A stretch of DNA of 64,000 bases from Paraflavitalea devenefica (lineage in GTDB: Bacteria > Bacteroidota > Bacteroidia > Chitinophagales > Chitinophagaceae), in NCBI RefSeq assembly GCF_011759375.1, contig NZ_JAARML010000005.1, positions 620,001-684,000 on the forward strand, given 5' to 3'. Positions 52,916 through 62,013 of this stretch are shown here, in pieces; within the stretch, counting starts at the first letter, position 1, and the number at the start of each line of letters is the position of its first letter. Under the pieces are notes generated by a model that worked only from the letters and a program-made list of their open reading frames with translations, was not told where the DNA came from and ran no database searches. Position numbers and translations under genes: made by a program.

Positions 52916-55900
52916 TTAGAATTGCATTTTAACGCCCAGGTTAAAGGCACGCATCAACGGATATTTGCCATAGTCAACACCCGGCGCCAGGTTGGTGCCA
53001 TTGTTATAATCTACCTCGGGGTTATAGCCCAGGTAATTGGTAATCGTGAACGCATTGTCTACACTACCATACACCCTTAGAGAACTAAGTCCCAGTTTTT
53101 TCACAACGGCCAGGTTGCCCAGGCTATAGCCCAGCGTAATATTGGTACAGCGAAAGAAAGAACCATCTTGCAAATAGTAATCAGAGAGACGGGTACTGTT
53201 GCTTTGTGTACCACCACGGGAGGCGCGGTAGATCTTTCCGTCACCAGGCTGCGCTTCGGAACGGTACCTGTTCTTTACAATTGCATAGTTATTGCCGGAA
53301 CCTTCCATGTTGTTGATATAATAATCCTGCCCGTCAATCACATCATTACCCTGTGAGCCATTGAAAGAAGCCATAAAGTCAAATTGCTTATAGCTGGCGC
53401 TCAAACCGAAACCATAAGTGAAATCAGGATAGGGAGAACCAATCACCTGCTTGTCGGCCTCATTCACAATACCATCACCGTTCACATCTACAAAATACAG
53501 GTCGCCGGGATTGAGTGGTGTGGAGGAGTAAACAGAACGGGGAGGCCCTTTCAGCTTATACCCCGTTGGGAAAGTATTATTGGGCAGCAGTGCGGCATTA
53601 TCAGCAGCAATATTGGCCATGTCCGACTGGCGTACCATACCTGCCACGCGCAAACCATAGAACATGCCAACAGGCTGTCCTTCCATTGTAGCGTGTGTGA
53701 TATAGGACCTTTCGGCACCGGCGGTAAAGATGGTGCTGGCGCCGCCCAGGCTCACTACTTCATTTTTATTGTGGGTAATATTACCACTCAAATTCAGACT
53801 GAAGTCTTTTGTATTGATCACCTTCACATCCACCTGCGCATCAATACCCCTGTTGCGGATATCCGCATCAGACAGATTGGTAAGCACTTTGGTAGAACCC
53901 GAGCCGGCCGTAACATTCTGATTGAACAGCAGATCGTACGACTTACTGATATAATAATTCACCATGAGGTTTACGCGGTTGTTCAGCAAGCCGAGGTCGG
54001 CGCCAAAGTTGAACTGGGAGGTAGATTCCCAACCCAGCTTCGGATCGGCCAGGTTGCCGGGAGAAAAGGCCGTATTCACCGTATTGCCAAATACGGCGCC
54101 ACCCATAGGCTGTATAGGCTGCTGGTAGTTGTAATTACCGATATTGTTATTACCGGTAAGTCCCCAGCTTGCACGCAACTTAATGGTAGAACCTGCGCCC
54201 AGCCAGTCGCCATAGAACTTTTCATTGGAGAGGTTCCAGCCGGCTGATACAGAAGGGAAATATCCCCAGCGATTCTCAGGACCAAAGCGGGAAGAAGCAT
54301 CAGTCCGGAAAGAGCCGGTAACAAAGTATTTATTATCGTAGGTATAGATAGCACGCGCCAGGTAAGAAACAAGGGTAGTAACCGATTTGCCGGTTCCCCC
54401 GTTGATATAAAAATTAGCGGCATCTGCGCCGCGGGCGGTAATTTCCTGCACATAGTCACTGGAAAGGCCATTGGCGCCTACGCTCACCATATCGTTGGTA
54501 GTTTCCTGGGCCGAATAACCGGCCAGTACATTCAGGTTGCCTTTTCCGATGGCTTTTTTATAATTCAGCGTGAACTCGGCCAGCTTATCCAGCATGTTGA
54601 TGGTTTGCGCAGAAGTATTGGCTGCCCTGATAGCAGCCGGTGAACCGGGCGGATTGGCGCCACTGCTCAGGTTGGTAGGATAATAGTACTCGTATTTCTC
54701 ATTGTAGGTTTGTGCGCCGATGTTCACTTTACCGGAGAGGCCGGGGAAGAACTCATAGGAGGCACTGGCATTGTAAGTGCCACGGGTACCTTTACGGGTG
54801 ATCTTCACCCGGTCGGCCAGGGCCACTGGGTTCTCAATACCCTGGAAGGCATAGTTATAACCATCAATAGGAATAGCAGCATTGCCCAATGCATAAGAGC
54901 CATTGGCGTTATACACCGGGAAAATAGGCATGTATACCAATGCACCGAGGATAGGTCCCTGGTGGAAACGGCCTTCCTGTACTTCGCGGTTATTGATGTC
55001 GGTAACAAACATGCTGGAGCTTACCTTCAGCCTGGGTGTTATATCTGCATCAATATTGGCGCGCAGGTTAATGCGTTTCTGGTAGGTGAATTTGAGGATA
55101 CCATCCTGGTCCTGGTAGCCGCCGCTGATCAGGTAACGGGTATTGTTGTTGCCACCGGAGAATGACACGTTGTGGCGCTGCATCAATGCATTGCGGTACA
55201 GTTCATCCTGCCAGTCGGTATTGTACTGCGGTTTCAATACTGTTTGGGTGGGAAAATCATACAAGGCTTTGATGATGGTAACATTACCGGGATTGGAACC
55301 CAGCCGGGCGATCCTGGCTGCATTGTCATCAGAATAATAAGCATCATTCCAGGTAATGCCTTTGGCAATCACCTGATCTTTATAAGCGCCGTTACGGCCA
55401 TCTACAAATAACCGGGCAAACTCATAGCTATCCAGCATGTCTACCTTTTTGGCCAGTTGGTTGATGCCCGCCATATAATCGTAGTTAAGTTTTCCCTTGC
55501 CTTGTTTACCGCGTTTGGTAGTGATGAGCACTACACCGGCAGCCGCGCGGGATCCATAGATAGCTGCAGAAGCCGCATCTTTCAATATTTCAATAGACTC
55601 AATGTCGTCGGGATTGATGAAAATATCATTGCCGGAGGTGCCGGGGTTGTAACCAGTGGTGGCATTCGTGCCATTGCCCGGGCCCTGGCTTACATTACCA
55701 CCCACGGGATAACCATCTACTACATACAACGGCTCAGAGCTGGCATTCACAGACCCAATACCACGTACCCTGATCTTCGTGCCTGCATAAGGTGCGCCAC
55801 TTACCTGCGCCACCTGTACGCCTGCCACTTTTCCCACCAGCGCCTGGCTGAGCGTAGGTGAAGTAAGGGTCAGTTCTTTGGCCTTCACACTGGAAACAGC

Positions 55901-56305
55901 GCCGGTAAGATCACTCTTGCGCAGGCGCTGGTAACCGATGGAAACCTCTTCCAGCATTTTGGCATCTTCCTTCAGTCTCACATTCACGACCGTCTTCTCT
56001 CCTACCAGGATCTCCTGTGCAGCATAACCTGCATAGGTGATCACCAGCACATCATTCGCAGTAATAGCAACAGTAAACTGCCCTTTGGCATCGGTCATCA
56101 CTGCTTTCCCCGATTGCCTGGCCAGCACACTGGCCCCGGACAGGGGTTCATTATTTTCAGTCGTTACGGTACCGGACACCGTGCCTGTTTGCGCCCGTAG
56201 CGGGTTTGAACAGATGACTAACACAGTCACCAGGAGGAACAATAGTTTCGGAAGCACTCCCCTGCCTTTGGGCAAAGGGATGACAGTTGCAATTTTCTTT
56301 TGCAT
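52916..56305 (-). CDS. SusC/RagA-family TonB-linked outer-membrane transporter
   Basis: 1129 residues. Signal peptide about 19-39 (LLFLLVTVLVICSNPLRAQ). A carboxypeptidase-like domain follows (VSGTVTTENNEPLSGASVL). The plug contains IGYQRLRKSDLTGAVSSVK and the SusC hallmark IESIEILKDAASAAIYGSRA (residues near 240-260), then AAGVVLITTKRGKQGKGKLNYD. The barrel ends with a terminal Phe (RAFNLGVKMQF). It imports ligands captured by SusD using TonB. The ATG at 56305 is the only good start. SusD follows 26 bases after the stop, so they are one operon. A strong hairpin (56357-56409) separates it from the propeller-like gene upstream. Confidence 0.96.
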   Translation of the reverse strand: MQKKIATVIPLPKGRGVLPKLLFLLVTVLVICSNPLRAQTGTVSGTVTTENNEPLSGASVLARQSGKAVMTDAKGQFTVAITANDVLVITYAGYAAQEILVGEKTVVNVRLKEDAKMLEEVSIGYQRLRKSDLTGAVSSVKAKELTLTSPTLSQALVGKVAGVQVAQVSGAPYAGTKIRVRGIGSVNASSEPLYVVDGYPVGGNVSQGPGNGTNATTGYNPGTSGNDIFINPDDIESIEILKDAASAAIYGSRAAAGVVLITTKRGKQGKGKLNYDYMAGINQLAKKVDMLDSYEFARLFVDGRNGAYKDQVIAKGITWNDAYYSDDNAARIARLGSNPGNVTIIKALYDFPTQTVLKPQYNTDWQDELYRNALMQRHNVSFSGGNNNTRYLISGGYQDQDGILKFTYQKRINLRANIDADITPRLKVSSSMFVTDINNREVQEGRFHQGPILGALVYMPIFPVYNANGSYALGNAAIPIDGYNYAFQGIENPVALADRVKITRKGTRGTYNASASYEFFPGLSGKVNIGAQTYNEKYEYYYPTNLSSGANPPGSPAAIRAANTSAQTINMLDKLAEFTLNYKKAIGKGNLNVLAGYSAQETTNDMVSVGANGLSSDYVQEITARGADAANFYINGGTGKSVTTLVSYLARAIYTYDNKYFVTGSFRTDASSRFGPENRWGYFPSVSAGWNLSNEKFYGDWLGAGSTIKLRASWGLTGNNNIGNYNYQQPIQPMGGAVFGNTVNTAFSPGNLADPKLGWESTSQFNFGADLGLLNNRVNLMVNYYISKSYDLLFNQNVTAGSGSTKVLTNLSDADIRNRGIDAQVDVKVINTKDFSLNLSGNITHNKNEVVSLGGASTIFTAGAERSYITHATMEGQPVGMFYGLRVAGMVRQSDMANIAADNAALLPNNTFPTGYKLKGPPRSVYSSTPLNPGDLYFVDVNGDGIVNEADKQVIGSPYPDFTYGFGLSASYKQFDFMASFNGSQGNDVIDGQDYYINNMEGSGNNYAIVKNRYRSEAQPGDGKIYRASRGGTQSNSTRLSDYYLQDGSFFRCTNITLGYSLGNLAVVKKLGLSSLRVYGSVDNAFTITNYLGYNPEVDYNNGTNLAPGVDYGKYPLMRAFNLGVKMQF

Positions 56306-56356
56306 TAGTTATTATTTGTAATAAGGAAATGAGGTCGTGTGGCAGCAATCTGTTTC

Positions 56357-56409
56357 AGGGTGGGCCGCCCTTGCATGGCTCATAGTGGTGCTGCAGGGCG
56401 ACTCACCCT
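56357..56409 (-). terminator. 15-bp hairpin between the propeller-like gene and susC
   Basis: AGGGTGGGCCGCCCT (56357-56371) pairs with AGGGCGACTCACCCT (56395-56409) with two mismatched or wobble positions. It lies 10 bases after the stop at 56419 and 52 bases before the susC start, so it can end the upstream transcript or attenuate susC. Confidence 0.6.
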
Positions 56410-56418
56410 ATCGCTGGC

Positions 56419-57291
56419 TTACCAGCGTACTTCCATCATATTGGCGTTGTCCTTACGGGACGAGCTTGCGGCAATGCCTTTCATTGTATTACCGAGGAGC
56501 GTAAAGCCTTCCAGTTCATCGGGCCGTTCATTGATATCTATTACTTTGATCTCCTGTTCTGTACCGGCGGCAAGTGACTTCTCAAGATCAAGGAAAGTGA
56601 ATCGCCATTTCCGGCCTTCTACCTGGTTCTGTATTAAGACCAGTATGTTTTTGCCGGGTATCCAGTGCAGGTTTTGCACCCAGGGTGAGCAGGTAAACTT
56701 TTTAACCAGGATGCCTTTTTCAGAAGTCTTTTTGGCCTTCGCCAGTAAGGCGGGATCATATAATCTTACCTCGTTGGCTTTTCCGCCATAATCGGCAGTG
56801 GCTACATACCATTTGTTGTTGTATTGTACGTATTCAGGTCTGGTGCCCTGTATGCAGGCGTCGTCTTCTATTGTATTCAGCAGGTTGCCATCCAGGGTAC
56901 CGGTTTTGAGTAGCCCTTCCCAGTTGACGGAATAGATGACTGCTTTCCACTGCGTGCCTGCCGTATTCAGCCGGATACTGTTGCCGATGAAAACAGGTAG
57001 CTTATCATGGATCGCTATACCGGTGGGGTGATTAATCACATCCGTGTCATGCAGTGTTAGCCTGTATTCTTTGTTAGTATATACGATGGAGTCGCCGGCC
57101 AGGGTGTATTCCCTGATCATGCCTACTTCCCTGTCGCCGTATAAGAACAGACGGTCCTTTTGGAAAGACACGCCCTGGCAGGCGCCCAGAGAGTCAATGG
57201 ACAAGGCATGGGTGATGTGCATGTCCACATTGGCTTGGTGGGATGTCATCGCCAGCAGAAAGCAACTTAGAAGTATAGTAAATGTTTTCAT
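56419..57291 (-). CDS. Exported beta-propeller-like protein of unknown function
   Basis: 290 residues from the ATG at 57291 (MKTFTILLSCFLLAMTSHQA, a signal peptide); the longer frame to 57393 has an implausible N-terminus. The mature protein is made of alternating strands with repeated patterns such as DRLFLYGDREVGMIREYTL, HPTGIAIHDKLPVFIG, NKWYVATADYGGKANEVRLYDP and NLHWIPGKNILVLIQNQ, consistent with a five- to six-bladed propeller. No catalytic residues are recognised. It sits between the YdcF-like gene and susC on the same strand and may help in ligand handling at the surface, but that is a guess from context. Confidence 0.7.
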   Translation of the reverse strand: MKTFTILLSCFLLAMTSHQANVDMHITHALSIDSLGACQGVSFQKDRLFLYGDREVGMIREYTLAGDSIVYTNKEYRLTLHDTDVINHPTGIAIHDKLPVFIGNSIRLNTAGTQWKAVIYSVNWEGLLKTGTLDGNLLNTIEDDACIQGTRPEYVQYNNKWYVATADYGGKANEVRLYDPALLAKAKKTSEKGILVKKFTCSPWVQNLHWIPGKNILVLIQNQVEGRKWRFTFLDLEKSLAAGTEQEIKVIDINERPDELEGFTLLGNTMKGIAASSSRKDNANMMEVRW

Positions 57292-57399
57292 GTTTTTTCG
57301 TTTGCTTCGATAACAGATTTCTCGTCCCTTAAACCCGCTGATAGCATAGCAGCGTATGTTGGGACTCGAAATGACACTTAAGAAAGATGGCATTCGCCG

Positions 57400-58656
57400 C
57401 TACGGGTCCATGGGTTCGGTGGGGTCAATGTGCAGGGCATCGGTGAGCGGGTAAAATTCCGCTTCGGTTTCGGAGAGGCGTACGCCCGGTTTGTAAGGCA
57501 CTTCATCCAGCTCCCGTTTACATCTTTCCACCAGCGTGCTGGTGATCCACATACTCTGCCCTTTTTCTGTGGAGGTCAGCCCTGGCTTATCCATGGGCAT
57601 GCCATAGCGAAACATGAGCCGTACCGCATTCCGCATGTTGGTAGTGGTATGCCGTGCATGTGGCTCCATGATGATGGCATTTTCCGGCACCTGCAGTTTC
57701 TGGATGAGGAAACGCTTCATTTCTTCCGCCTCGTTGTATTTTGTTTTATAGGGATGCACTTTACCGCCTGACACCATAATGAAAGGCGCCAGACCCTTGT
57801 GGTATTGTATGGCAGCGAGGCGACAACGCAACATACCACCGGCGCTGAGGGGCACAGCCGGATCATCGGGGCCTGCACCGGGCACCAGGATCACCGAATA
57901 TTTATAACTGGTCCACTTGATCATCTTGATCCGGTCGCAGGCAGCTTTGTTCACTGTTATTTCCATGGGTTCATAATCTGCCGCCTGGTCTCTTTCATTC
58001 AATTCTATGAACTGCAGGGAGGCCCTGAGCGAAGGCAGAAAGAAAAGGCGTGTTCCCGCGCATTCCTGCAACACTACATAGGTAGGTGAATACAGCATAC
58101 TGCCATAGCGCGGATGATGTACATTGAAGCTGATGGAGTCAATAAGGGGGTAATTGGGTTTCCTGCCTTCGGCATACACACCTATGGCAAAGTTGATGCC
58201 CATGGCATCCTGTTCCCAGGCTTTGCGCAGCAGCTCAGCAGGACGTTCCTGGTGAAAAAGGATATAGGTGCCGGAAGGGATCAGGTGTTGCTTTACCAGT
58301 TTGCCCAGCGCATTGTTATCGGCATACAAGACAAGGAGGCGGGCGCTGACAGCTTGTATCTCCTGCTCAGTGAGCTTCATACTTTCTGTATAACAGGGGG
58401 CATTGTTAGCGCAGGTCTTCAGGGCATGCTCCAGTCCGCCCAGCTTGCGTTGGGCGATATTGGCCAATGCGGTGTCGCTCTCCAGCAGCTTTTTAGTGGC
58501 GGCATCCTGTTGCAGCAAAGTAAGCAGGTAATAATTCTTCGCCTGTATGATATTATTACCGGTTACCAGTTTATAGTGTCCGTCAGGAGCTGATTGTTGT
58601 GCAAAAAGATAACAGGCCATGATCAACATGGCTGTTGTGAGGAGCGCCTTAACCAT
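57400..58656 (-). CDS. YdcF/SanA-family (DUF218) envelope protein with long N-terminal region
   Basis: 418 residues from the ATG at 58656 (MVKALLTTAMLIMACYLFAQ, signal peptide). The N-terminal 240 residues are helical with Cys pairs (TCANNAPC) and are not recognised. The DUF218 domain covers about 255-400: SVILVPGAGP is the first strand and loop, YKTKYNEAEEMKRFL contains the family's E-A-E-M helix, and MEPHARHTTTNMRNAV is the conserved E-x-x-A-x-x-T-x-x-N motif. Family members (SanA, ElyC, YdcF) affect envelope integrity; their chemistry is unclear. The gene starts 110 bases after the S41 protease stop, and the propeller-like gene starts 108 bases downstream. Confidence 0.85.
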   Translation of the reverse strand: MVKALLTTAMLIMACYLFAQQSAPDGHYKLVTGNNIIQAKNYYLLTLLQQDAATKKLLESDTALANIAQRKLGGLEHALKTCANNAPCYTESMKLTEQEIQAVSARLLVLYADNNALGKLVKQHLIPSGTYILFHQERPAELLRKAWEQDAMGINFAIGVYAEGRKPNYPLIDSISFNVHHPRYGSMLYSPTYVVLQECAGTRLFFLPSLRASLQFIELNERDQAADYEPMEITVNKAACDRIKMIKWTSYKYSVILVPGAGPDDPAVPLSAGGMLRCRLAAIQYHKGLAPFIMVSGGKVHPYKTKYNEAEEMKRFLIQKLQVPENAIIMEPHARHTTTNMRNAVRLMFRYGMPMDKPGLTSTEKGQSMWITSTLVERCKRELDEVPYKPGVRLSETEAEFYPLTDALHIDPTEPMDP

Positions 58657-58766
58657 TATTTGTGTAGTATTTCTTCGGCGGCAAAAGTCCTGCGAACACA
58701 TTAACTCAATATCATCCCTGTATTACCGGATTGTTACGAATATCTTAAAGCATTTTAATATGAACA

Positions 58767-60206
58767 TCAGTTAAGTCTTCTTACTTCAATACCTGTTTCA
58801 GTAGCGCCGGCCGATTGATACTGTTCTTTGATATCACGGAATGGAAATACTTTATTGCGCAGTGGCGTAATACCCACAACAGTGCTGCCATAAATCAACT
58901 CCAGGGCTTTATCCAAAGACAGGTCACCGGGATAGCCCATTTCCTGTAAAGGCAGTTTGCTGAATTCGTTGATCTCATGATCGGGCAGCAATCCATTGCT
59001 GTAATTTCCTTTATCATTGGCATCAAAAACCTTGTAAATGGTGGGCATTAATACCCACTGCACCTGGCGGGGGTTCCTGTTGTCTTCAATACGGAAGGAA
59101 GCTTCGTCCTTGCCATGTGTTTTGGTGCCGATGCGAATAACGGGCATGTAAGGTTTCAGGTTATTGCACAGGATCTCCGCTGCAGAAATGGTGGCGCCGG
59201 AAGTAAGTATAAAGAGCCTTTTCAGTCCGAGGTTCCGGGCCTGTAGCTCACTCATATTCTTACCCGGGTTGCTGGTTGAAAAAGCAATGGTCTGACGGAA
59301 TGTTTGCTTAACAGTGCCGCCAAACCGGTTGCCTTTAAAAGTCACATATACCTGATCGGGGTTGAAGGAAGGCACCAGCATGGCTGCCAGTTTGGCCGAA
59401 GAAGCCACACTGCCGCCGGGATTAAAACGCAGGTCGAGGATGAGTTCGGTAACGTCTGCGTTCTTGAGCTTTTCTATGCTTTCCAGCACTTCAAAATCCA
59501 GCCCATCCACACAATGAACATACGACAGGTAACCGGTCCTGACGCCATTCTTTTCAAAAAAACGGGTGGCGTATACACTTTTGTACGGTACATAGCCGCT
59601 GTTGATGGTTACCTCCGCTGAATCGGTGAGAGCGGTACCATTGCTATTAAATACAGCGAGCTGAAGTGTAATGGCTCCTTTGGTATTGAGCTGGTCAATC
59701 ACCGTGTTCATATTGGCAGGGGTGATGGTTTCATTGTTCACTTTTGTAAAGAACAGGCCTCTTTTTAATTGTTTTTTGTAGGATGGGCCATCCGGAACCA
59801 CCAATGATACGATGCCCACCAGCCGCTGGGCATCAAAAGGGTGACTGATGAGCGAATAATGGAAGCCGAAGAGATCGGCCGTTGAGCCTGCTGGTCCTAT
59901 ATCCTTCCGGTTGCTGATCCAGGAGAACCGGTCGGCGGGCGAGAGTAACTTTTTAAAGAACTCCTGGGTAGGCAGGGTATAATCTGGTTTACCGGTCATT
60001 TGTTCGTTCCAGTAATAATAGCGTTTCAGGCTGTCGTACACCCATTTGTTGTCAATACCCAATGCATCAGTGGGCTCAAAAGGGACAATTTTCTTGCTGC
60101 AAAACAGGTTTTCGACAGAGACCAGTGACAACAAAATGATACACACCCATTTAGTTTTCTGCTGAGCAATAATGGCAGGAAACCTGCTACTGTTCAGAAG
60201 CGCCAT
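58767..60206 (-). CDS. S41-family peptidase (C-terminal processing protease type) with PDZ domain
   Basis: 479 residues. N-terminal membrane segment about 19-36 (KWVCIILLSLVSVENLFC), possibly a lipoprotein signal at C36. PDZ-like domain at about 120-190 (RLVGIVSLVVPDGPSYKKQLKRGLF), then the peptidase core. ADVTELILDLRFNPGGSV (about 250-268) is the S41 strand and GG turn. The catalytic Ser is S341 in TSGATISAAEIL and the Lys is K366 in GTKTHGKDEASF, matching the Ser/Lys dyad. It cleaves proteins near their C-termini in the periplasm. It is upstream of the YdcF-like, propeller-like and SusC/D genes on the same strand. A leader element shared with 63438 lies upstream (60268-60292). Confidence 0.9.
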   Translation of the reverse strand: MALLNSSRFPAIIAQQKTKWVCIILLSLVSVENLFCSKKIVPFEPTDALGIDNKWVYDSLKRYYYWNEQMTGKPDYTLPTQEFFKKLLSPADRFSWISNRKDIGPAGSTADLFGFHYSLISHPFDAQRLVGIVSLVVPDGPSYKKQLKRGLFFTKVNNETITPANMNTVIDQLNTKGAITLQLAVFNSNGTALTDSAEVTINSGYVPYKSVYATRFFEKNGVRTGYLSYVHCVDGLDFEVLESIEKLKNADVTELILDLRFNPGGSVASSAKLAAMLVPSFNPDQVYVTFKGNRFGGTVKQTFRQTIAFSTSNPGKNMSELQARNLGLKRLFILTSGATISAAEILCNNLKPYMPVIRIGTKTHGKDEASFRIEDNRNPRQVQWVLMPTIYKVFDANDKGNYSNGLLPDHEINEFSKLPLQEMGYPGDLSLDKALELIYGSTVVGITPLRNKVFPFRDIKEQYQSAGATETGIEVRRLN

Positions 60207-60267
60207 AAATTCACCAGTTTTAAGGAATTTTTATTTTTTTGTTACCTTTTGAGAGGTAATTTTGTAT

Positions 60268-60292
60268 TGGAATTAAACAATTACAAAACATT
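60268..60292 (-). promoter_or_regulatory. AT-rich leader element shared with the 62014-63438 lipoprotein gene
   Basis: On the minus strand AATGTTTTGTAATTGTTTAATTCC; a near copy is at 63452-63478 (about 23 of 25 bases identical). The element lies 62-86 bases before the S41 protease start. Confidence 0.45.
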
Positions 60293-60318
60293 AGGGTGAC
60301 CGTTCGCGCGGTTGCCCT
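60293..60318. terminator. GC-rich 10-bp hairpin
   Basis: AGGGTGACCG/CGGTTGCCCT (60293-60302 with 60309-60318) with two G-T pairs and a TTCGCG loop. It may back up the terminator at 60340-60373 or form the 5' leader of the S41 gene. Confidence 0.45.
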
Positions 60319-60339
60319 TTTGCATTATATACAGGAAAG

Positions 60340-60373
60340 CAATTACCTGTGAAGTTTCCTCCACAGGTAATTG
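60340..60373 (-). terminator. Terminator of the T9SS protein gene
   Basis: Perfect 12-bp stem CAATTACCTGTG/CACAGGTAATTG (60340-60351 with 60362-60373) with a 10-base loop. CTTTCC follows on the minus strand. It lies 31 bases after the stop at 60405. Confidence 0.65.
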
Positions 60374-60404
60374 AGTAAATACATAGGACAAATTAATTAC
60401 GGGC

Positions 60405-61865
60405 CTATTGCTTTATAAACAGCTTGCTTTGACGCTGACCGTTCACGCTATAGATCACGAAATAATTGCCAGTTACCAGTTTCTTCACATTCACTTTTGT
60501 TTGTACAGCACCTTCAGCCACATTCTGGTTCAGTATCTGGCGGCCATCCACACCTACTACCTGTACAGAAGCACCGGCAGCAGCCTGCGGGTGTTGCACC
60601 AGCAATTGATCAGCTACGGGGTTAGGATAAATGCTGAGTTTGATCACACCATCCACTTTCAATACATCACTCACCAGCTTAACACCATCTTTGCTGGCGG
60701 TACGTACACGATAGAAGGCAGTAACATCTGTACGGCTATCCTGCAGCTCATACAGGTCTTTCTGACCAGCTTTTTTAACGGTACGCAGCGCAGAGAAGGT
60801 TTTGCCACCGTCAACAGATTTCTCAATGACAAACTCTTCTGCATCCTGGTCGGTAGTATTCCACTGCAGGGTGAGCAGTTCATCGGTAGTTTGTTCGGTA
60901 GATAGCCACAGGCTGATGCCCAATATCCTTGTGCCATCAATTACGAGTACATTGTCAAGACCACCGGTAGGATTTTTGGTATCAATCACTGTATTGTTCA
61001 CAGAAGGCCACTTGTCAATAATGATAAAAGGCCAATTGGGTACAAACACAACCGGATAGTACGATTTTTTGAACCCGCCATCCAATGCATAACGGTCGAT
61101 ACGCCTGATGCCATTGGGCAGTGCGTTAGGGATAATAGTACCCCAGGTCCTGTCAATGCCATTTACACTGTCGGCATAGAAAGGAGCATATCCATTGGCT
61201 ACTGTGTTGGCAGTGCCATCACTTTCAATAAAGGAACCGGATATAGGCCTTCCCTGTGCCAGCGGATTATCATACAGGAACACAAATTGCTTAGCGGCAG
61301 CGTTGCCGGTAAGCGCAGTAGAACGTATGGCAGTACCACTGAGTGAATCAGCAGCCGTACCAAAGTTGATCACTTTTACAGCGCTGGTAGTAGTCAGGTT
61401 GGAAACAGGAGCAGCTCCACCGGCGCCATCATTCAGATTAATGCGCAAATACAGTGAAAACCCTGGCGTAAACAAACCAGCTACGTTCACTTCATTGGCA
61501 AACCAGCCTGTATAAGATCCTGTAGAATCGGTGGTAAACTCACCATACCGACCGGCAACAGATAATGAAGCTGCCGTAACTCGTACGAAGCTACCAGTAT
61601 CTTTTACCAGGATATAGCTCCCGTTACCAATAGAAACCGGATCAGTGGGGTCAAGAACGAACCTGTTGTGATAGCGATAGGTGGCATTGGGCAGCAGACC
61701 ATTCAACTGAAGGCGTGCTACAAAAGGTACCCTGCGTTCGTCGGCCTGGTTAAATGTGCCTGCACCCTGGATATATTGAGGAAAAATTACTTCCGTGATG
61801 GACTGGGCGTATGTTGTTGCATAAGCCAGCATCAGTAAGAACAATACACTAAATTTTTGTTTCAT
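60405..61865 (-). CDS. T9SS-secreted protein of unknown function
   Basis: 486 residues from the ATG at 61865 (MKQKFSVLFLLMLAYATTYAQ, signal peptide); the longer frame to 61928 has an implausible N-terminus. The N-terminal two thirds are beta-rich (FVARLQLNGLLPNATYRYHNRFV, GSYTGWFANEVNVAGLFTPG) and are not recognised. Residues about 325-400 resemble a fibronectin-like domain (LTLQWNTTDQDAEEFVIEKS...YRVRTASKDG). The last 75 residues are a T9SS type A domain (LSIYPNPVADQLLVQ...NGQRQSKLFIKQ). It is transcribed from the same strand as the lipoprotein gene at 62014 but a strong terminator (61912-61956) separates them. Confidence 0.8.
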   Translation of the reverse strand: MKQKFSVLFLLMLAYATTYAQSITEVIFPQYIQGAGTFNQADERRVPFVARLQLNGLLPNATYRYHNRFVLDPTDPVSIGNGSYILVKDTGSFVRVTAASLSVAGRYGEFTTDSTGSYTGWFANEVNVAGLFTPGFSLYLRINLNDGAGGAAPVSNLTTTSAVKVINFGTAADSLSGTAIRSTALTGNAAAKQFVFLYDNPLAQGRPISGSFIESDGTANTVANGYAPFYADSVNGIDRTWGTIIPNALPNGIRRIDRYALDGGFKKSYYPVVFVPNWPFIIIDKWPSVNNTVIDTKNPTGGLDNVLVIDGTRILGISLWLSTEQTTDELLTLQWNTTDQDAEEFVIEKSVDGGKTFSALRTVKKAGQKDLYELQDSRTDVTAFYRVRTASKDGVKLVSDVLKVDGVIKLSIYPNPVADQLLVQHPQAAAGASVQVVGVDGRQILNQNVAEGAVQTKVNVKKLVTGNYFVIYSVNGQRQSKLFIKQ

Positions 61866-61911
61866 AAATCTCTTTTTGTAGAAATAGAACAATGCATACT
61901 GTTTAAAAAAT

Positions 61912-61956
61912 ACTAATCTGAATACCATGCCGTGAAAGAAGGGTATTCAGATTAGT
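61912..61956 (-). terminator. Intrinsic terminator of the beta-helix lipoprotein gene
   Basis: Perfect 15-bp stem (61912-61926 with 61942-61956), followed on the minus strand by ATTTTTT. One of the clearest terminators in the window. Confidence 0.9.
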
Positions 61957-62013
61957 GTGAGAAGAAATTACCTGTTTCAATAATTTAATGGTCAAGGATG
62001 AAAGTGCAAAAGC